Shown here piece by piece: positions 18,798-27,900 of a stretch of DNA of 64,000 nt (its first letter is position 1; each line of letters opens with the position of its first letter). The notes under the pieces are model-generated. The model was not told where the DNA came from, ran no database searches, and worked only from the letters and a program-made list of their open reading frames with translations. This stretch comes from Mucilaginibacter inviolabilis. GTDB taxonomy: Bacteria; Bacteroidota; Bacteroidia; Sphingobacteriales; Sphingobacteriaceae. A program made the translations under genes and the position numbers. The DNA lies in NCBI RefSeq assembly GCF_011089895.1, contig NZ_JAANAT010000001.1:1612001-1676000 (forward strand), in the 5' to 3' direction.

Positions 18798-18798
18798 A

Positions 18799-20112
18799 CT
18801 ATAATTCTTCTATATCCTCCAATAATAGATCTTTTGGCCGTTCATCTTTCACCTGAAGGCTGGCAAACATTTTTTTCTTGTCGGCCTCCGGGTGCTGGCG
18901 GAGTAAACTCAGAATACCTAAAAAATCACGAATTACTTCGCGGGGTAATAAAAACTCAGCGGCGCCTGGTTTATTATAGAGCTCTTCCATGAACAAGCGG
19001 ATCTCTTCATCCGACAAGGCCACCTGGACAGAATAATTGACATTGAATATTTCCCGCAACATTTGGAGCAAAACAAAGACCTGGTTAAAATCCAGCGGCC
19101 GCAGCTTGATCACCGGCTGGGCGAAATCACGGTAGGCTGAGCTTTCAAAGCGGTTGGTTTCCAGCCGGGAGCGCAGCGCGCGATAACTAAAAAACCCGCG
19201 GCGCTCGTTTTCCAGCACCTCATTCGTCCCGGCAAAATTGATGAATAAATTGCCGACCTTCCCCTGGAAACAATCGTTGTAGATCATCAATATCTTTTCG
19301 TAGTTTTTTTCACGCATCGCGGCCGTACCGATCTTGTATAAATTGATCGCCTCATCCAGGTTGATCATAAAGCCGCTATAACCCATGCTTACAAAAAACT
19401 TGCAAAAGTTCTTCAGCATATCATAATAATTCAGGTCGTCGATGATCTCGCGAACACCCAGGTCTTGCCGCGCCTCGGTTTTGGTAGTATATTCCCCTTT
19501 GAGCCAGCGCAAAGCATTAAGCCGCAGCCGGTCATCCTGGCGGACATAGCCTTCATAATATTTCAGCACCACGAGTCCGAAGTCAAATCCGCCGACCTCG
19601 CTGATTTCCCGGACCGCTTTGGTGATATTCGCCTGCACCAACGGCAAATGTTCCTCCTCCCGGATCAGATGTAAGGGAACATTATTTTCGGTGGCCGTTT
19701 TTGTCAATACTTGTTCTATCCATTTTTCCAGCAAAGTGGGCAAAGCGCCGCCTTCTGGTTTGGTTTGAATAGATATATTATCCATGATCGCCTTGTATAG
19801 CGACCTTCCCTTACCATCATTGGCATACAGCCGGTTATCCGGCGTAAAGTCAGCGCCGGCGACCACGAACTTAGCTTTTAAGGCTACTGTGTTCAGGACA
19901 TGCATCATAAATGATTTACCCGACCCAAAATCACCGATCCAGAATTTAACCATGCTATGGCCGTTCTTGACATCTTCCAGCGCTTGTACGAAAGCGTCAA
20001 CTTCGGCTTTACGGCCAACTACAATATGTTGCACTCCTACCTTGGGCACTACACCACTAGATAGCGAGTTGATGATCGCGGTAGCTTCTTTTGGTTTTAG
20101 GTTGTTAATCAT
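18799..20112 (-). CDS. DUF2791 P-loop ATPase (BREX BrxC/BrxD-like ATP-binding protein)
   Basis: A 437-residue P-loop protein. VGRKAEVDAFVQAL leads into the Walker A box IGDFGSGKSFM (residues 59-69), the order seen in ORC/Cdc6-like DUF2791 ATPases. A Walker B-type region reads FMINLDEAIN, and a sensor region reads FINFAGTNEVLENE. Relatives are the BrxC/BrxD ATPases of BREX phage-defence loci and ATPases found with TerB_N/TerB_C proteins. Such proteins probably load or regulate a partner on DNA. Its start overlaps the stop of the upstream TerB_C gene by four bases (ATGA) and the helicase gene follows after one base, so the three are translated together. Confidence 0.85.
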   Translation of the reverse strand: MINNLKPKEATAIINSLSSGVVPKVGVQHIVVGRKAEVDAFVQALEDVKNGHSMVKFWIGDFGSGKSFMMHVLNTVALKAKFVVAGADFTPDNRLYANDGKGRSLYKAIMDNISIQTKPEGGALPTLLEKWIEQVLTKTATENNVPLHLIREEEHLPLVQANITKAVREISEVGGFDFGLVVLKYYEGYVRQDDRLRLNALRWLKGEYTTKTEARQDLGVREIIDDLNYYDMLKNFCKFFVSMGYSGFMINLDEAINLYKIGTAAMREKNYEKILMIYNDCFQGKVGNLFINFAGTNEVLENERRGFFSYRALRSRLETNRFESSAYRDFAQPVIKLRPLDFNQVFVLLQMLREIFNVNYSVQVALSDEEIRLFMEELYNKPGAAEFLLPREVIRDFLGILSLLRQHPEADKKKMFASLQVKDERPKDLLLEDIEEL

Positions 20113-23069
20113 TCAGCGTATATTTTTTTAAAGTAATCAGGGTCAATCGTGTATTCGTCTTCGCTTTCTTCAATAAGTACGTCATCCAACAAATCAATGC
20201 AAGCTTCGTTAATGCTTTCAATCAATTGATTTTTGAATGCACCATGCTGCTGGGCAAACTGGCTAACGGATCCAACCGAGAGCGTAAAATCATTTGATCG
20301 AAATAAATCCAATAAAGTTTGTTGCAAAACATTCAGCTCTGTTGTCACCAGCGTGTCGGCTGGCGCTGCGATTGCTACCACGGTCATACTTTCTTCTTCC
20401 AGGGCCGCTTCAGGTTCGTCTTCTTCATTCAAATATTTATTCAAAACGCTAATTGTGCCTGACAGCTCTTGACCCGCCATTTTAATGGCGCTGTTATCCA
20501 GTGTGATTGTTTTGCGTTTAGGTTCATAAAAGCCAGCAACCTTTTTAAGTGATTGTTTAATGTCCTTGAAAACAATCAACTCGTCTACAATCGCCTGAAA
20601 TTCCGCTTGTTGTTCCGGTGTTTTGAATAACTGCTTTTGGTTGGTTTTATTCAATGGTTTGTTATCGATGCGCGCTGACTTTTGATCAAACTTGACGTAA
20701 TACAAATACATGCCCAGCGCTTCAATTTTATCGATTGGTGCCATCAATTTAGCAGCTTCGAAATAAATGTTTTCTACCGACGGATTTTTCTTATTCAGCT
20801 TGGCCAGGGAGTGAATTTCTTTAACAATGGTTTTTGCATCCCGGTTAGTATCGCTCATCGTACGCTCAAACTGGTGTTTCCACCGGGTCGAATTTTTTTG
20901 ATTAAGTTCTATTTCCGTGATTTCATCTGGTGCTGGCATGCTTGGAAGGAGTTCAACAATGACTTCGTCAAGCACGGGCTCGATATAGCGTTTGAACAAT
21001 TCTAAAGCTTCCGGGCTCCGGGCATTGAATGCAGGAGAAATGCTCCGGCCGCTTGCCCAGGCTTCACGCAATGCACTTTCTGCTTTTTTGTAAACGGTGT
21101 AGTAAAGGTCCGCTTCAGTAGCTTCTTTTACCTGGCTATGGTCATAATAACCCCATTGGTTAGGTTGGTGCAGGGAAAATTTATAGGCCGCATTTTTAAT
21201 ATCTTCCAGCCTTTGTTGCAGTCCAATAGGTTCATTGGCAAAACGCCGAACCATTTTTTTAATGATGGTCAGATAAAGCTTGATTACGGCGATAGAACAT
21301 CCTTCAATGCCATTGAAGGCATTGGTATAATGGATAAATTTATTCAGCCATATAACTTCCTGCGGACTTAAATTTAATTTTGATTTGTATTTACTGCCGA
21401 GTTTATAGTCATCCGGGTTATAACCTTGATAAACGTGGTTTGTGGTACTCGTGAAGTTGGTCGGCGTTGTAAAACCAACTGAAATATCCAAATTAAGCTT
21501 TATATCTCCGGGTACAATGTCGATCACGTTAGTTGTCTGATCTTCTTTCAGTGGTTCAAAAGGTGCGGCATCGATCACGACAGGTTTTTCAGGAAGGTCG
21601 GCAGGACTTTGGACAGACAGCGCAATTTTTGCGGCCGCTACTGACGCGACAATTTCACTGATCTCAATAGGCGCAGAAGTAGGTGTTACTTCAACAATAG
21701 TCTCGTTCCCTTTCGATGGTTCAAATCGTGTCGTATCCGGACTTGGCGGCGGGGTAATAATGATCGGGTCAACCTTTGCTTCCACAGGAGCTTTTTTAGC
21801 GGGTTTGTTTTGAGCAGGCTGAACTGGCAGGCGGACATCCGTTTGCTGTTGAAGACGGCCAATCTGTAGCAACAGGTTGGCGAAATTATCGGCCGCGCCT
21901 TTTTTTGAAGTAGAGATTACTACGTTTAAGCCCGTATTTGACGAAAAACAATAGTCGGAATAAGCGCAGATCGACAATTGCTTGTTATTAGCAAATCTAC
22001 GGTCAGGGCCACCTTTTTTATTCATATGTTGCCAGGTGCGATCTACTGCCTGCGCATCTCTGGGAACTATTTCATTTTCAATAAATCGGCCGGTCTGGGC
22101 GGTAATTTTTAAATTTTTATAAAAAACTGCGGTGTAGCTTTTATCGCGCTTGATCAGAAGACGTTCGGGCAAAAAGAATAATTCAGAGTTTTGCAGCTGA
22201 ATAGCAGGAATTTGAACGTTCGTTTTGAAAAACTCTAGTGGGGTTTTGTGACCGTTGATGAAATGAATGTTATAGCGATGAATCAGATTGGCGGCACCGC
22301 CACTGCTCTTTAAATTTAAATTAGCTTGTGTGCCGGTATGCTGCCATATTTTCGCAGCACCCGCAAACTCACTGAAAAACTTTTTAAAATTCTCATAGAG
22401 GGGTCTCAAGTTTTCATCTATTTCGTAAAAAATGGCGATTTCCATTTGTCGACGGTCTATTTTACGGAGCCAGGCGATTAGAAAAATAAAAAACAAGATG
22501 CCGCCTGCACAATGGTATGGAAGCTGCGCATTGGACAAATAGGTGCTGTTCTCTATTACCGCGTCCGTATGATGGTGTCTGATGGTGGAGAAAGCTCCGT
22601 TGACATAGCCCACGGAATCGTGTAAAGCAATTTTCAACCATTTACCATTAGTGCTGTCTAATAAAGGAAAAGTTTCCCCATACCTGGCTGACCTGAGGAT
22701 TGACGATTTAGCGTTAGGTAAATGCCGGATGTTCAATCCATCGTAATTTGTAATCTCGACTTTTGTGCTATCTGTCCCCGGTTGTTCGACGATTTGGCGG
22801 GTGTTAAACGAATTGTAAAACAGCAGGATCGTAAAAATTATCAGCGGATAAACTCCAAACCAGGTAACGTGGGATAATTGCTTTGATTTTAGGTTAAGGT
22901 CCTGTATAAACTTTTCGCTATCTGATTTTTTTAGCTGGTGATCTTTCGCAGACCGCTCTGAATAATAGGTTCCTTGCGCGGCAAGCGTTACAAATATACC
23001 CGGTTTGTCGACTGTTTCTCCTATGGAGTTATCTCTGAAACCTGATAAATTATGATTACTCCGATCCAT
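20109..23069 (-). CDS. Membrane-anchored SH3b protein with TerB_N-like and TerB_C domains
   Basis: A 986-residue multidomain protein. Helices at about 70-88 and 183-201 flank a bacterial SH3 domain (108-163: IRHLPNA, WLKIALHDSVGYVNG) that would lie in the periplasm. A cytosolic domain (about 208-410) contains FFLPERLLI and a Cys-rich ICAYSDYCFSS. A Pro-rich linker (430-545) and a helical TerB_N-like region (560-760, starting YNPDDYKLG) follow. The last 75 residues fit TerB_C: QFAQQHGAFKNQLIESINE then an acidic end. No TerB core was seen. TerB-associated proteins are linked to stress and phage responses and are often paired with DUF2791 ATPases and SF2 helicases. I infer a membrane-tethered sensor or scaffold for the two downstream enzymes. 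Confidence 0.72.
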   Translation of the reverse strand: MDRSNHNLSGFRDNSIGETVDKPGIFVTLAAQGTYYSERSAKDHQLKKSDSEKFIQDLNLKSKQLSHVTWFGVYPLIIFTILLFYNSFNTRQIVEQPGTDSTKVEITNYDGLNIRHLPNAKSSILRSARYGETFPLLDSTNGKWLKIALHDSVGYVNGAFSTIRHHHTDAVIENSTYLSNAQLPYHCAGGILFFIFLIAWLRKIDRRQMEIAIFYEIDENLRPLYENFKKFFSEFAGAAKIWQHTGTQANLNLKSSGGAANLIHRYNIHFINGHKTPLEFFKTNVQIPAIQLQNSELFFLPERLLIKRDKSYTAVFYKNLKITAQTGRFIENEIVPRDAQAVDRTWQHMNKKGGPDRRFANNKQLSICAYSDYCFSSNTGLNVVISTSKKGAADNFANLLLQIGRLQQQTDVRLPVQPAQNKPAKKAPVEAKVDPIIITPPPSPDTTRFEPSKGNETIVEVTPTSAPIEISEIVASVAAAKIALSVQSPADLPEKPVVIDAAPFEPLKEDQTTNVIDIVPGDIKLNLDISVGFTTPTNFTSTTNHVYQGYNPDDYKLGSKYKSKLNLSPQEVIWLNKFIHYTNAFNGIEGCSIAVIKLYLTIIKKMVRRFANEPIGLQQRLEDIKNAAYKFSLHQPNQWGYYDHSQVKEATEADLYYTVYKKAESALREAWASGRSISPAFNARSPEALELFKRYIEPVLDEVIVELLPSMPAPDEITEIELNQKNSTRWKHQFERTMSDTNRDAKTIVKEIHSLAKLNKKNPSVENIYFEAAKLMAPIDKIEALGMYLYYVKFDQKSARIDNKPLNKTNQKQLFKTPEQQAEFQAIVDELIVFKDIKQSLKKVAGFYEPKRKTITLDNSAIKMAGQELSGTISVLNKYLNEEDEPEAALEEESMTVVAIAAPADTLVTTELNVLQQTLLDLFRSNDFTLSVGSVSQFAQQHGAFKNQLIESINEACIDLLDDVLIEESEDEYTIDPDYFKKIYAE

Positions 23070-23089
23070 GCAAAATTTTAAAGTTGAGG

Positions 23090-23106
23090 TTTTCTAAGTT
23101 AGAAAA
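23090..23106. promoter_or_regulatory. Perfect palindrome in the leader of the TerB_C operon
   Basis: TTTTCTAA-G-TTAGAAAA is a perfect 17-bp palindrome with a single central base. It lies 21 bp upstream of the start codon at 23069 and just downstream of a -7 element (23117-23124), so it would sit at about +5 to +21 of the message. This is a good position for a repressor operator. No nearby regulator can be assigned. Confidence 0.5.
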
Positions 23107-23116
23107 TATCATGAAG

Positions 23117-23124
23117 CAAACATA
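23117..23124 (-). promoter_or_regulatory. Bacteroidota -7 element of the TerB_C operon
   Basis: On the minus strand this reads TATGTTTG, matching TAnnTTTG. It is 47 bp upstream of the start codon at 23069. No clear -33 TTG lies at the usual distance. Confidence 0.4.
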
Positions 23125-23261
23125 ACTGTCTTTGAAAATATTTAACCGCGTACTTATTTGCGGCAGGCGCGTGAATGCTTACCTAATTCACCAGATAAAT
23201 TTGGAGTATTTGGTAAATGAACAAGATACGATTATATTAGTACCAACCTTATTACAAAATA

Positions 23262-24218
23262 ATGAACTTTGTAACCATCGACTTTGAAACTGCTACCTCG
23301 GACCGTAGCACGCCTTGTGAAATCGGTCTGACCTTTGTGGAAAACAACCAAATAGTAAAAACCCTTTCTTGGCTAATTAAACCGCACTGCTATCCAAATT
23401 TTGATTTTTTCAATGTACTCATACACGGAATTACGCCGGCTATGGTGGCGGATCAGCTTGAATTTAATGAATTATGGCTAGAGATACTACCGTTGATTGA
23501 AGGTAAATTTTTATTTGCGCACAATGCCGGTTTCGATTTTAGCGTTTTGCGAAAAACACTCGATGCATACGATCTTCCCTATCCGAACGTGGTTTATGCC
23601 TGCAGTTATATTATGGCAAAAAATATCTGGCCAGGTTTGTCATCATACAATTTGAAATCACTATGTAATGAACGCCAGATAACTTTTGATCATCACCGGG
23701 CTGGTGCCGATGCCAAAGCAACAGCTGAATTGATTTTGATAGCTTTGGCAGAAAGGGAAATCACCCACATTGACGACTTTAAAATCAAAAGCCGGATGGC
23801 TATAGGGAATTTATCATCCACAGGTTATCATCCTTGTCAAACGATCAGGACTTATACAAAGCCGGATTTTCGAGCTGTCGCTGCTGATACTTCTCATCAT
23901 GACCGCGACTGTTTGTTTTACGAACGTAATGTTGTCTTTACAGGTAAGCTTTCCTCGATGGAAAGATCCGCTGCTCAAAAGATCGTCATTTCAATTGGCG
24001 GCCGGATAACGGATGGTGTTACGCGGGATACCGATTACCTGGTAGTTGGGTTTCAGGATTATCGTTATGTCGGAGAGGATGGAATGAGTTCGAAGCAGAA
24101 GAAAGCCATTGCCATGGTTAATTCGGGCGCTAATTTGGAAATATTATCCGAAGACGACTTTTTAAGAAACATCGACGGTAAATGGAACTCAATTAAAGTT
24201 ACGGTGGAAACGATTTAA
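23262..24218 (+). CDS. DnaQ-like 3'-5' exonuclease fused to a BRCT domain
   Basis: A 318-residue protein. Residues 1-175 are a DEDDh exonuclease: Asp7 and Glu9 in TIDFETA, the second aspartate in FAHNAGFDFSVL, and the His/Asp pair in HHRAGADAKAT. Residues about 215-310 form a BRCT domain of the NAD-ligase type (VVFTGKLSSMERSAAQKI, then IGGRITDGVTRDTDYLVVG). The exonuclease removes nucleotides from 3' ends; the BRCT part probably docks it to damaged DNA or a partner. The fusion is common in Gram-positive bacteria and Bacteroidota. The gene is divergent from the TerB_C operon (about 190 bp between starts) and converges on the HEPN gene with 33 bp between. Confidence 0.9.
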   Translation: MNFVTIDFETATSDRSTPCEIGLTFVENNQIVKTLSWLIKPHCYPNFDFFNVLIHGITPAMVADQLEFNELWLEILPLIEGKFLFAHNAGFDFSVLRKTLDAYDLPYPNVVYACSYIMAKNIWPGLSSYNLKSLCNERQITFDHHRAGADAKATAELILIALAEREITHIDDFKIKSRMAIGNLSSTGYHPCQTIRTYTKPDFRAVAADTSHHDRDCLFYERNVVFTGKLSSMERSAAQKIVISIGGRITDGVTRDTDYLVVGFQDYRYVGEDGMSSKQKKAIAMVNSGANLEILSEDDFLRNIDGKWNSIKVTVETI

Positions 24219-24251
24219 CTTAGTAAGCTCAGTATCTACCGGGCTTATCGC

Positions 24252-24977
24252 TTAAGGTGTTTGAGATAAAGAAGCCGAAATCCTGTCAAAATCATCCTTT
24301 AAATGCATCAACAAAATCAGCACAGCCTGCTTTAATATCCCTTGATTTTTTTCAAAAATCCAGTTATAGGAAACCAATCCCTTCAACTGTGTCTCATAAA
24401 CCTCTTTATCGTAAGGGCTAAGTTGATAAGTGCTTAACATCGCCAAAGTGGAATCTTCCAGATCACCACGATGCGCTATCCTATCGCGAAGCGGTTTAAT
24501 CTTTTGAAATGCATCATCAAAATAGTCCAAGTATAAATAGAGTTTTTGCGCCTGAACATCGGAATTTTTTCTAACGCGTTTTTCCAAACCTGGTGACTGT
24601 GTGTGCCCCATTCGATAAACAACATTTACTAAATTAAGTGTGATATCTTTAAGCTTCGGCAACCTGAAGAAATAGTTCTCCCACATAAATTTGATATAAT
24701 CCCCACGGTCCACCCGCGTCATCTTAAAGGATTTCACTTTTGGATGCGCAAATTCGATCAGTTTGATCGTCATATCGATATCCCAAAAACTTTGCGATAG
24801 ATCATACAACACGTCGTTCACCGACTTCATATATAGGGCGTATTCGCTGGTCTTTTCATGCTTATTCAGTAACATCGCGGTTGTGACCTTTTGTACCTCC
24901 TGGCCCAGCGGTGTCGAAAATAAGGATTGCGAGTTCCACTCTATAGAGTCATCTATATCATCCTTCATTCGTGTCAT
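24252..24977 (-). CDS. HEPN-like helical protein (Cthe_2314-type), fourth gene of the sbc operon
   Basis: A 241-residue, mostly helical protein with no signal peptide or membrane segment. Late in the sequence it carries LRDRIAHRGD, in which Arg164 and His169 form the R-x4-H motif of HEPN ribonucleases. The surrounding pattern (a long helix with YFDDAF, then a helix with RDRIAH) fits HEPN families of the Cthe_2314 kind. Many HEPN proteins are RNA-cleaving toxins or effectors of defence systems; some are inactive scaffolds. The ATG overlaps the sbcC stop codon (ATGA), so it is produced with the SbcC subunit. The next Met is residue 4. I infer an effector or regulator of the SbcDC complex. RNase activity is a prediction from the motif. 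Confidence 0.62.
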   Translation of the reverse strand: MTRMKDDIDDSIEWNSQSLFSTPLGQEVQKVTTAMLLNKHEKTSEYALYMKSVNDVLYDLSQSFWDIDMTIKLIEFAHPKVKSFKMTRVDRGDYIKFMWENYFFRLPKLKDITLNLVNVVYRMGHTQSPGLEKRVRKNSDVQAQKLYLYLDYFDDAFQKIKPLRDRIAHRGDLEDSTLAMLSTYQLSPYDKEVYETQLKGLVSYNWIFEKNQGILKQAVLILLMHLKDDFDRISASLSQTP

Positions 24978-27900
24978 ACAAGCACGGGTTGCTGACCATA
25001 ACCAATAATGCTTATCCTGCTCACCCCGCCTGGCTGGGGACTTACCCGAATCTGTGTACCGATACGCTCTTTTAACGCCTCAACATGCGAAATAACACCG
25101 ATCGATTTACCTTTTGCCTGAAGACTCTCTAAAGCGCCGATAGCAATATCAAGTGTTTCGGGGTCCAAGGTACCAAACCCCTCGTCGATAAATAGGGAGT
25201 TAATTTGAACCTTATGGCTGGCTAAATCAGAAAGCCCCAACGCAAGCGCCAGGCTGACTAAAAAACTCTCTCCACCGGATAAACTATTCATTGGTCGCTC
25301 AACATCAGCCTGATAACCGTCTACAATCAGTAATTCAAGGTCAGCCAGCTCACTTTTACGGATGGTATAACGCGACGTCAGTTTTTGCAGGTGCAGATTG
25401 GCCAAATCTGTTAGCCGGGTCAAAGTTAACCCTTGGGCGAAACGGCTAAATTTTCTACCATCTGCCGAACCAATTAAATTGTTCAAACTGCTCCATCGCG
25501 CAAATTCCTTAGTCTGCTTTTCTATCTGTATCGTGATTGCAGCATATTTCTGACGCGTCACGATGTCATCCGCTAAAATCTGCTTTAATTTACCTATTTC
25601 CTGATTCAATTGGGCAAGTAACGAATCGGAAACCCCTATCGCCTCATTCAAAACCTCAATTGATTCTGTCGTCAGCTGTTTTGCATTTTCAGTTTTAATT
25701 TCGTTTTCTCCTCTGTCAATAGACTCTTGAAGCGACGTTATAGTAGATTCCAATTCCTTCTTCAAATTTCTGATCTCAGCGGCGAACTCTTCAATCATGA
25801 ATAACGATCGCAAAGTTTCCACGTCGGCGATTTCTTTTTTGATCAAGGCCTGCGAAAGCTTGCGCCTCAGTGCAACGAACTGCGTCGAAACAGACAACTG
25901 CCGTTGTGTTTCCTGGGTAATCCTGTCAGCAGTCTGTTCAAATTGCTGTTTTTTTGTTTGATAATTTTCCTGCATCAAATCTTTTTGCTTTCGTTGCCGA
26001 TCAATTAAATCTTGCAAACTGTTACGCTCCATTACTGGATTGCGCTCACCGAACAAATCTTGGCGTTCTTTGCGCTGATTGCTCCAGTGGGATTTCTCCG
26101 CCTGCAACTTAATCATCGCACTATCCAATTCTTTCTTACGGATAATCAATGTTTTATCTATATTCTGTATTTCTGCTAATAATCCTGACAAAGTAACCTC
26201 GCAACTTTGTTTTTCACGAAGGGAGCTAACATAGGCAGCAGCGCGGTTTATTAATAGCTGATCATACTGTGCATCTTCCAAAGATATACCCAGTGGCTCC
26301 AGCAGTGCCTTGATCGCTTTAATTGTCTCATCCCGTGTGATCTGTTGACTATCTATTGCCATCTCCAAGTCGTTCACTTTTTCAATGGCAGCTTTAACGC
26401 GTTCGGCAATAACAGACGTATTATTCTGTGCGGCTTTTAAATCCTGACCTTCGGATGCCCATTCATCGCGGGCAATCTGAAGGTCTTTTGAAAGTTTTTG
26501 TACATGATCCATTTGCTTTATCAATGCGCGCAAGACTTGATTTTTTGAAGTCATCGCCTCGTTGATTGAGCTAGAAGATATGATCGTAAAATCTCCCTTA
26601 TTCCCGGAAACTTGACCAAATTCATTTTTCAAATCGCTCAGAGTCACATCAAGAATTTCGTACTGATTTCTTTTCTCGTTCAAAGTGGTATTAAGGCCAT
26701 TGATCAACAAGCTTTGTTCATGGGATTTTGCTGAAAGTCTTTTAACAAGCTGATCCTGTTCGTTAAATTTTTGTTCAGTTGCATTCAACTCTCGCCCCGG
26801 CTGTTCTGCCGCGTAAGGATGATCCAAAGATCCACACAGAGGACAAGGATCCCCCGCAATCAATTCACCTCTATCCTTTTCGTAGTTTACTATTCGCTGT
26901 TGCAAAATGACCAATGCGTTCAAATCATTCAGGTGTTCAACTGCCGATTTTTGCTGCTCAGTGATATCATTAAAAGCTGTGTTTTGCGTTCCAATCTCTT
27001 TTTCCAATTTCGCTACAACTGAAGCCAGGGAAGCTTTTTCATTCAAAGCCTTATCGTATCTTAGAGAGATGGCATAAAGCTGTTCATAGGTTTTAACTTC
27101 AGCTGGTAAATTTACCAGTTCCTTTGTAATTTGATCAATAGTTTTTCCGCCCAACGCATCTTCGACCGACCGCGTAATTTTTACGATTAAATCTGCCTTT
27201 TCATTAAGCCGATCGTTTAGTACCCCTATACGTAAACTGTTTTCATAAACTTCATTTTCAGTAGACAGAAGCGTTTTTTGTACCTCATTTTTTTGCGTAA
27301 GCGTTAAGTTAGTTTGTTGTTCCAGGTTTCTTAACTGCAAACGGTGTTGCTTTATCAATGCAATGGTCGGTTCCAGATTTTTGTCCTGGTCATGTTCTGC
27401 CAGCCAGTTAATTAAACGTTCTGATTTAGCTTGCGCTTGTTCGGCGCCGGCCCGCGCTGCTTCCTTATCGTCCACGAGTTTACTGACCTTCAGTGCGGCA
27501 TCGTCAAACATAACCTGTAACTGGTCCACTTGCGATTTCGAATGTTGAATCGCAGTATCTAAATGCATGACCTTTTCAAATAGTGGAAATTGGACTTGAT
27601 AGGTCGACTCTGATACTTGCAGTATTTCCGCAGCGTTATTTAGTTGAGATAAGGCCTCTTTTGAAGCTGACTCAAATGCAGGCAGCGCTAGTATCAACTC
27701 CGTTAATCTGGCGTCAATATCTTCCAGTTGTTGGCCGACCGTGTCCATTTCTACCAGTTGTGGTCGAAAAGTGACGGCCAAGTCGTGCTGATTTAACCGC
27801 TCAAACTCATTGGTATTTTCGCTGTAACGATCTTGCGCTGCGCTCAATTGACGACGTCGGTCCTCGACTGCCAGGCGTAACTTTTCCAGTGACACCAACC

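Noticed and set aside
16662-20112. A BREX system
   Set aside because: Only the ATPase and helicase types resemble BREX; no PglX methylase, PglZ, BrxA, BrxB or BrxL is present in the window.
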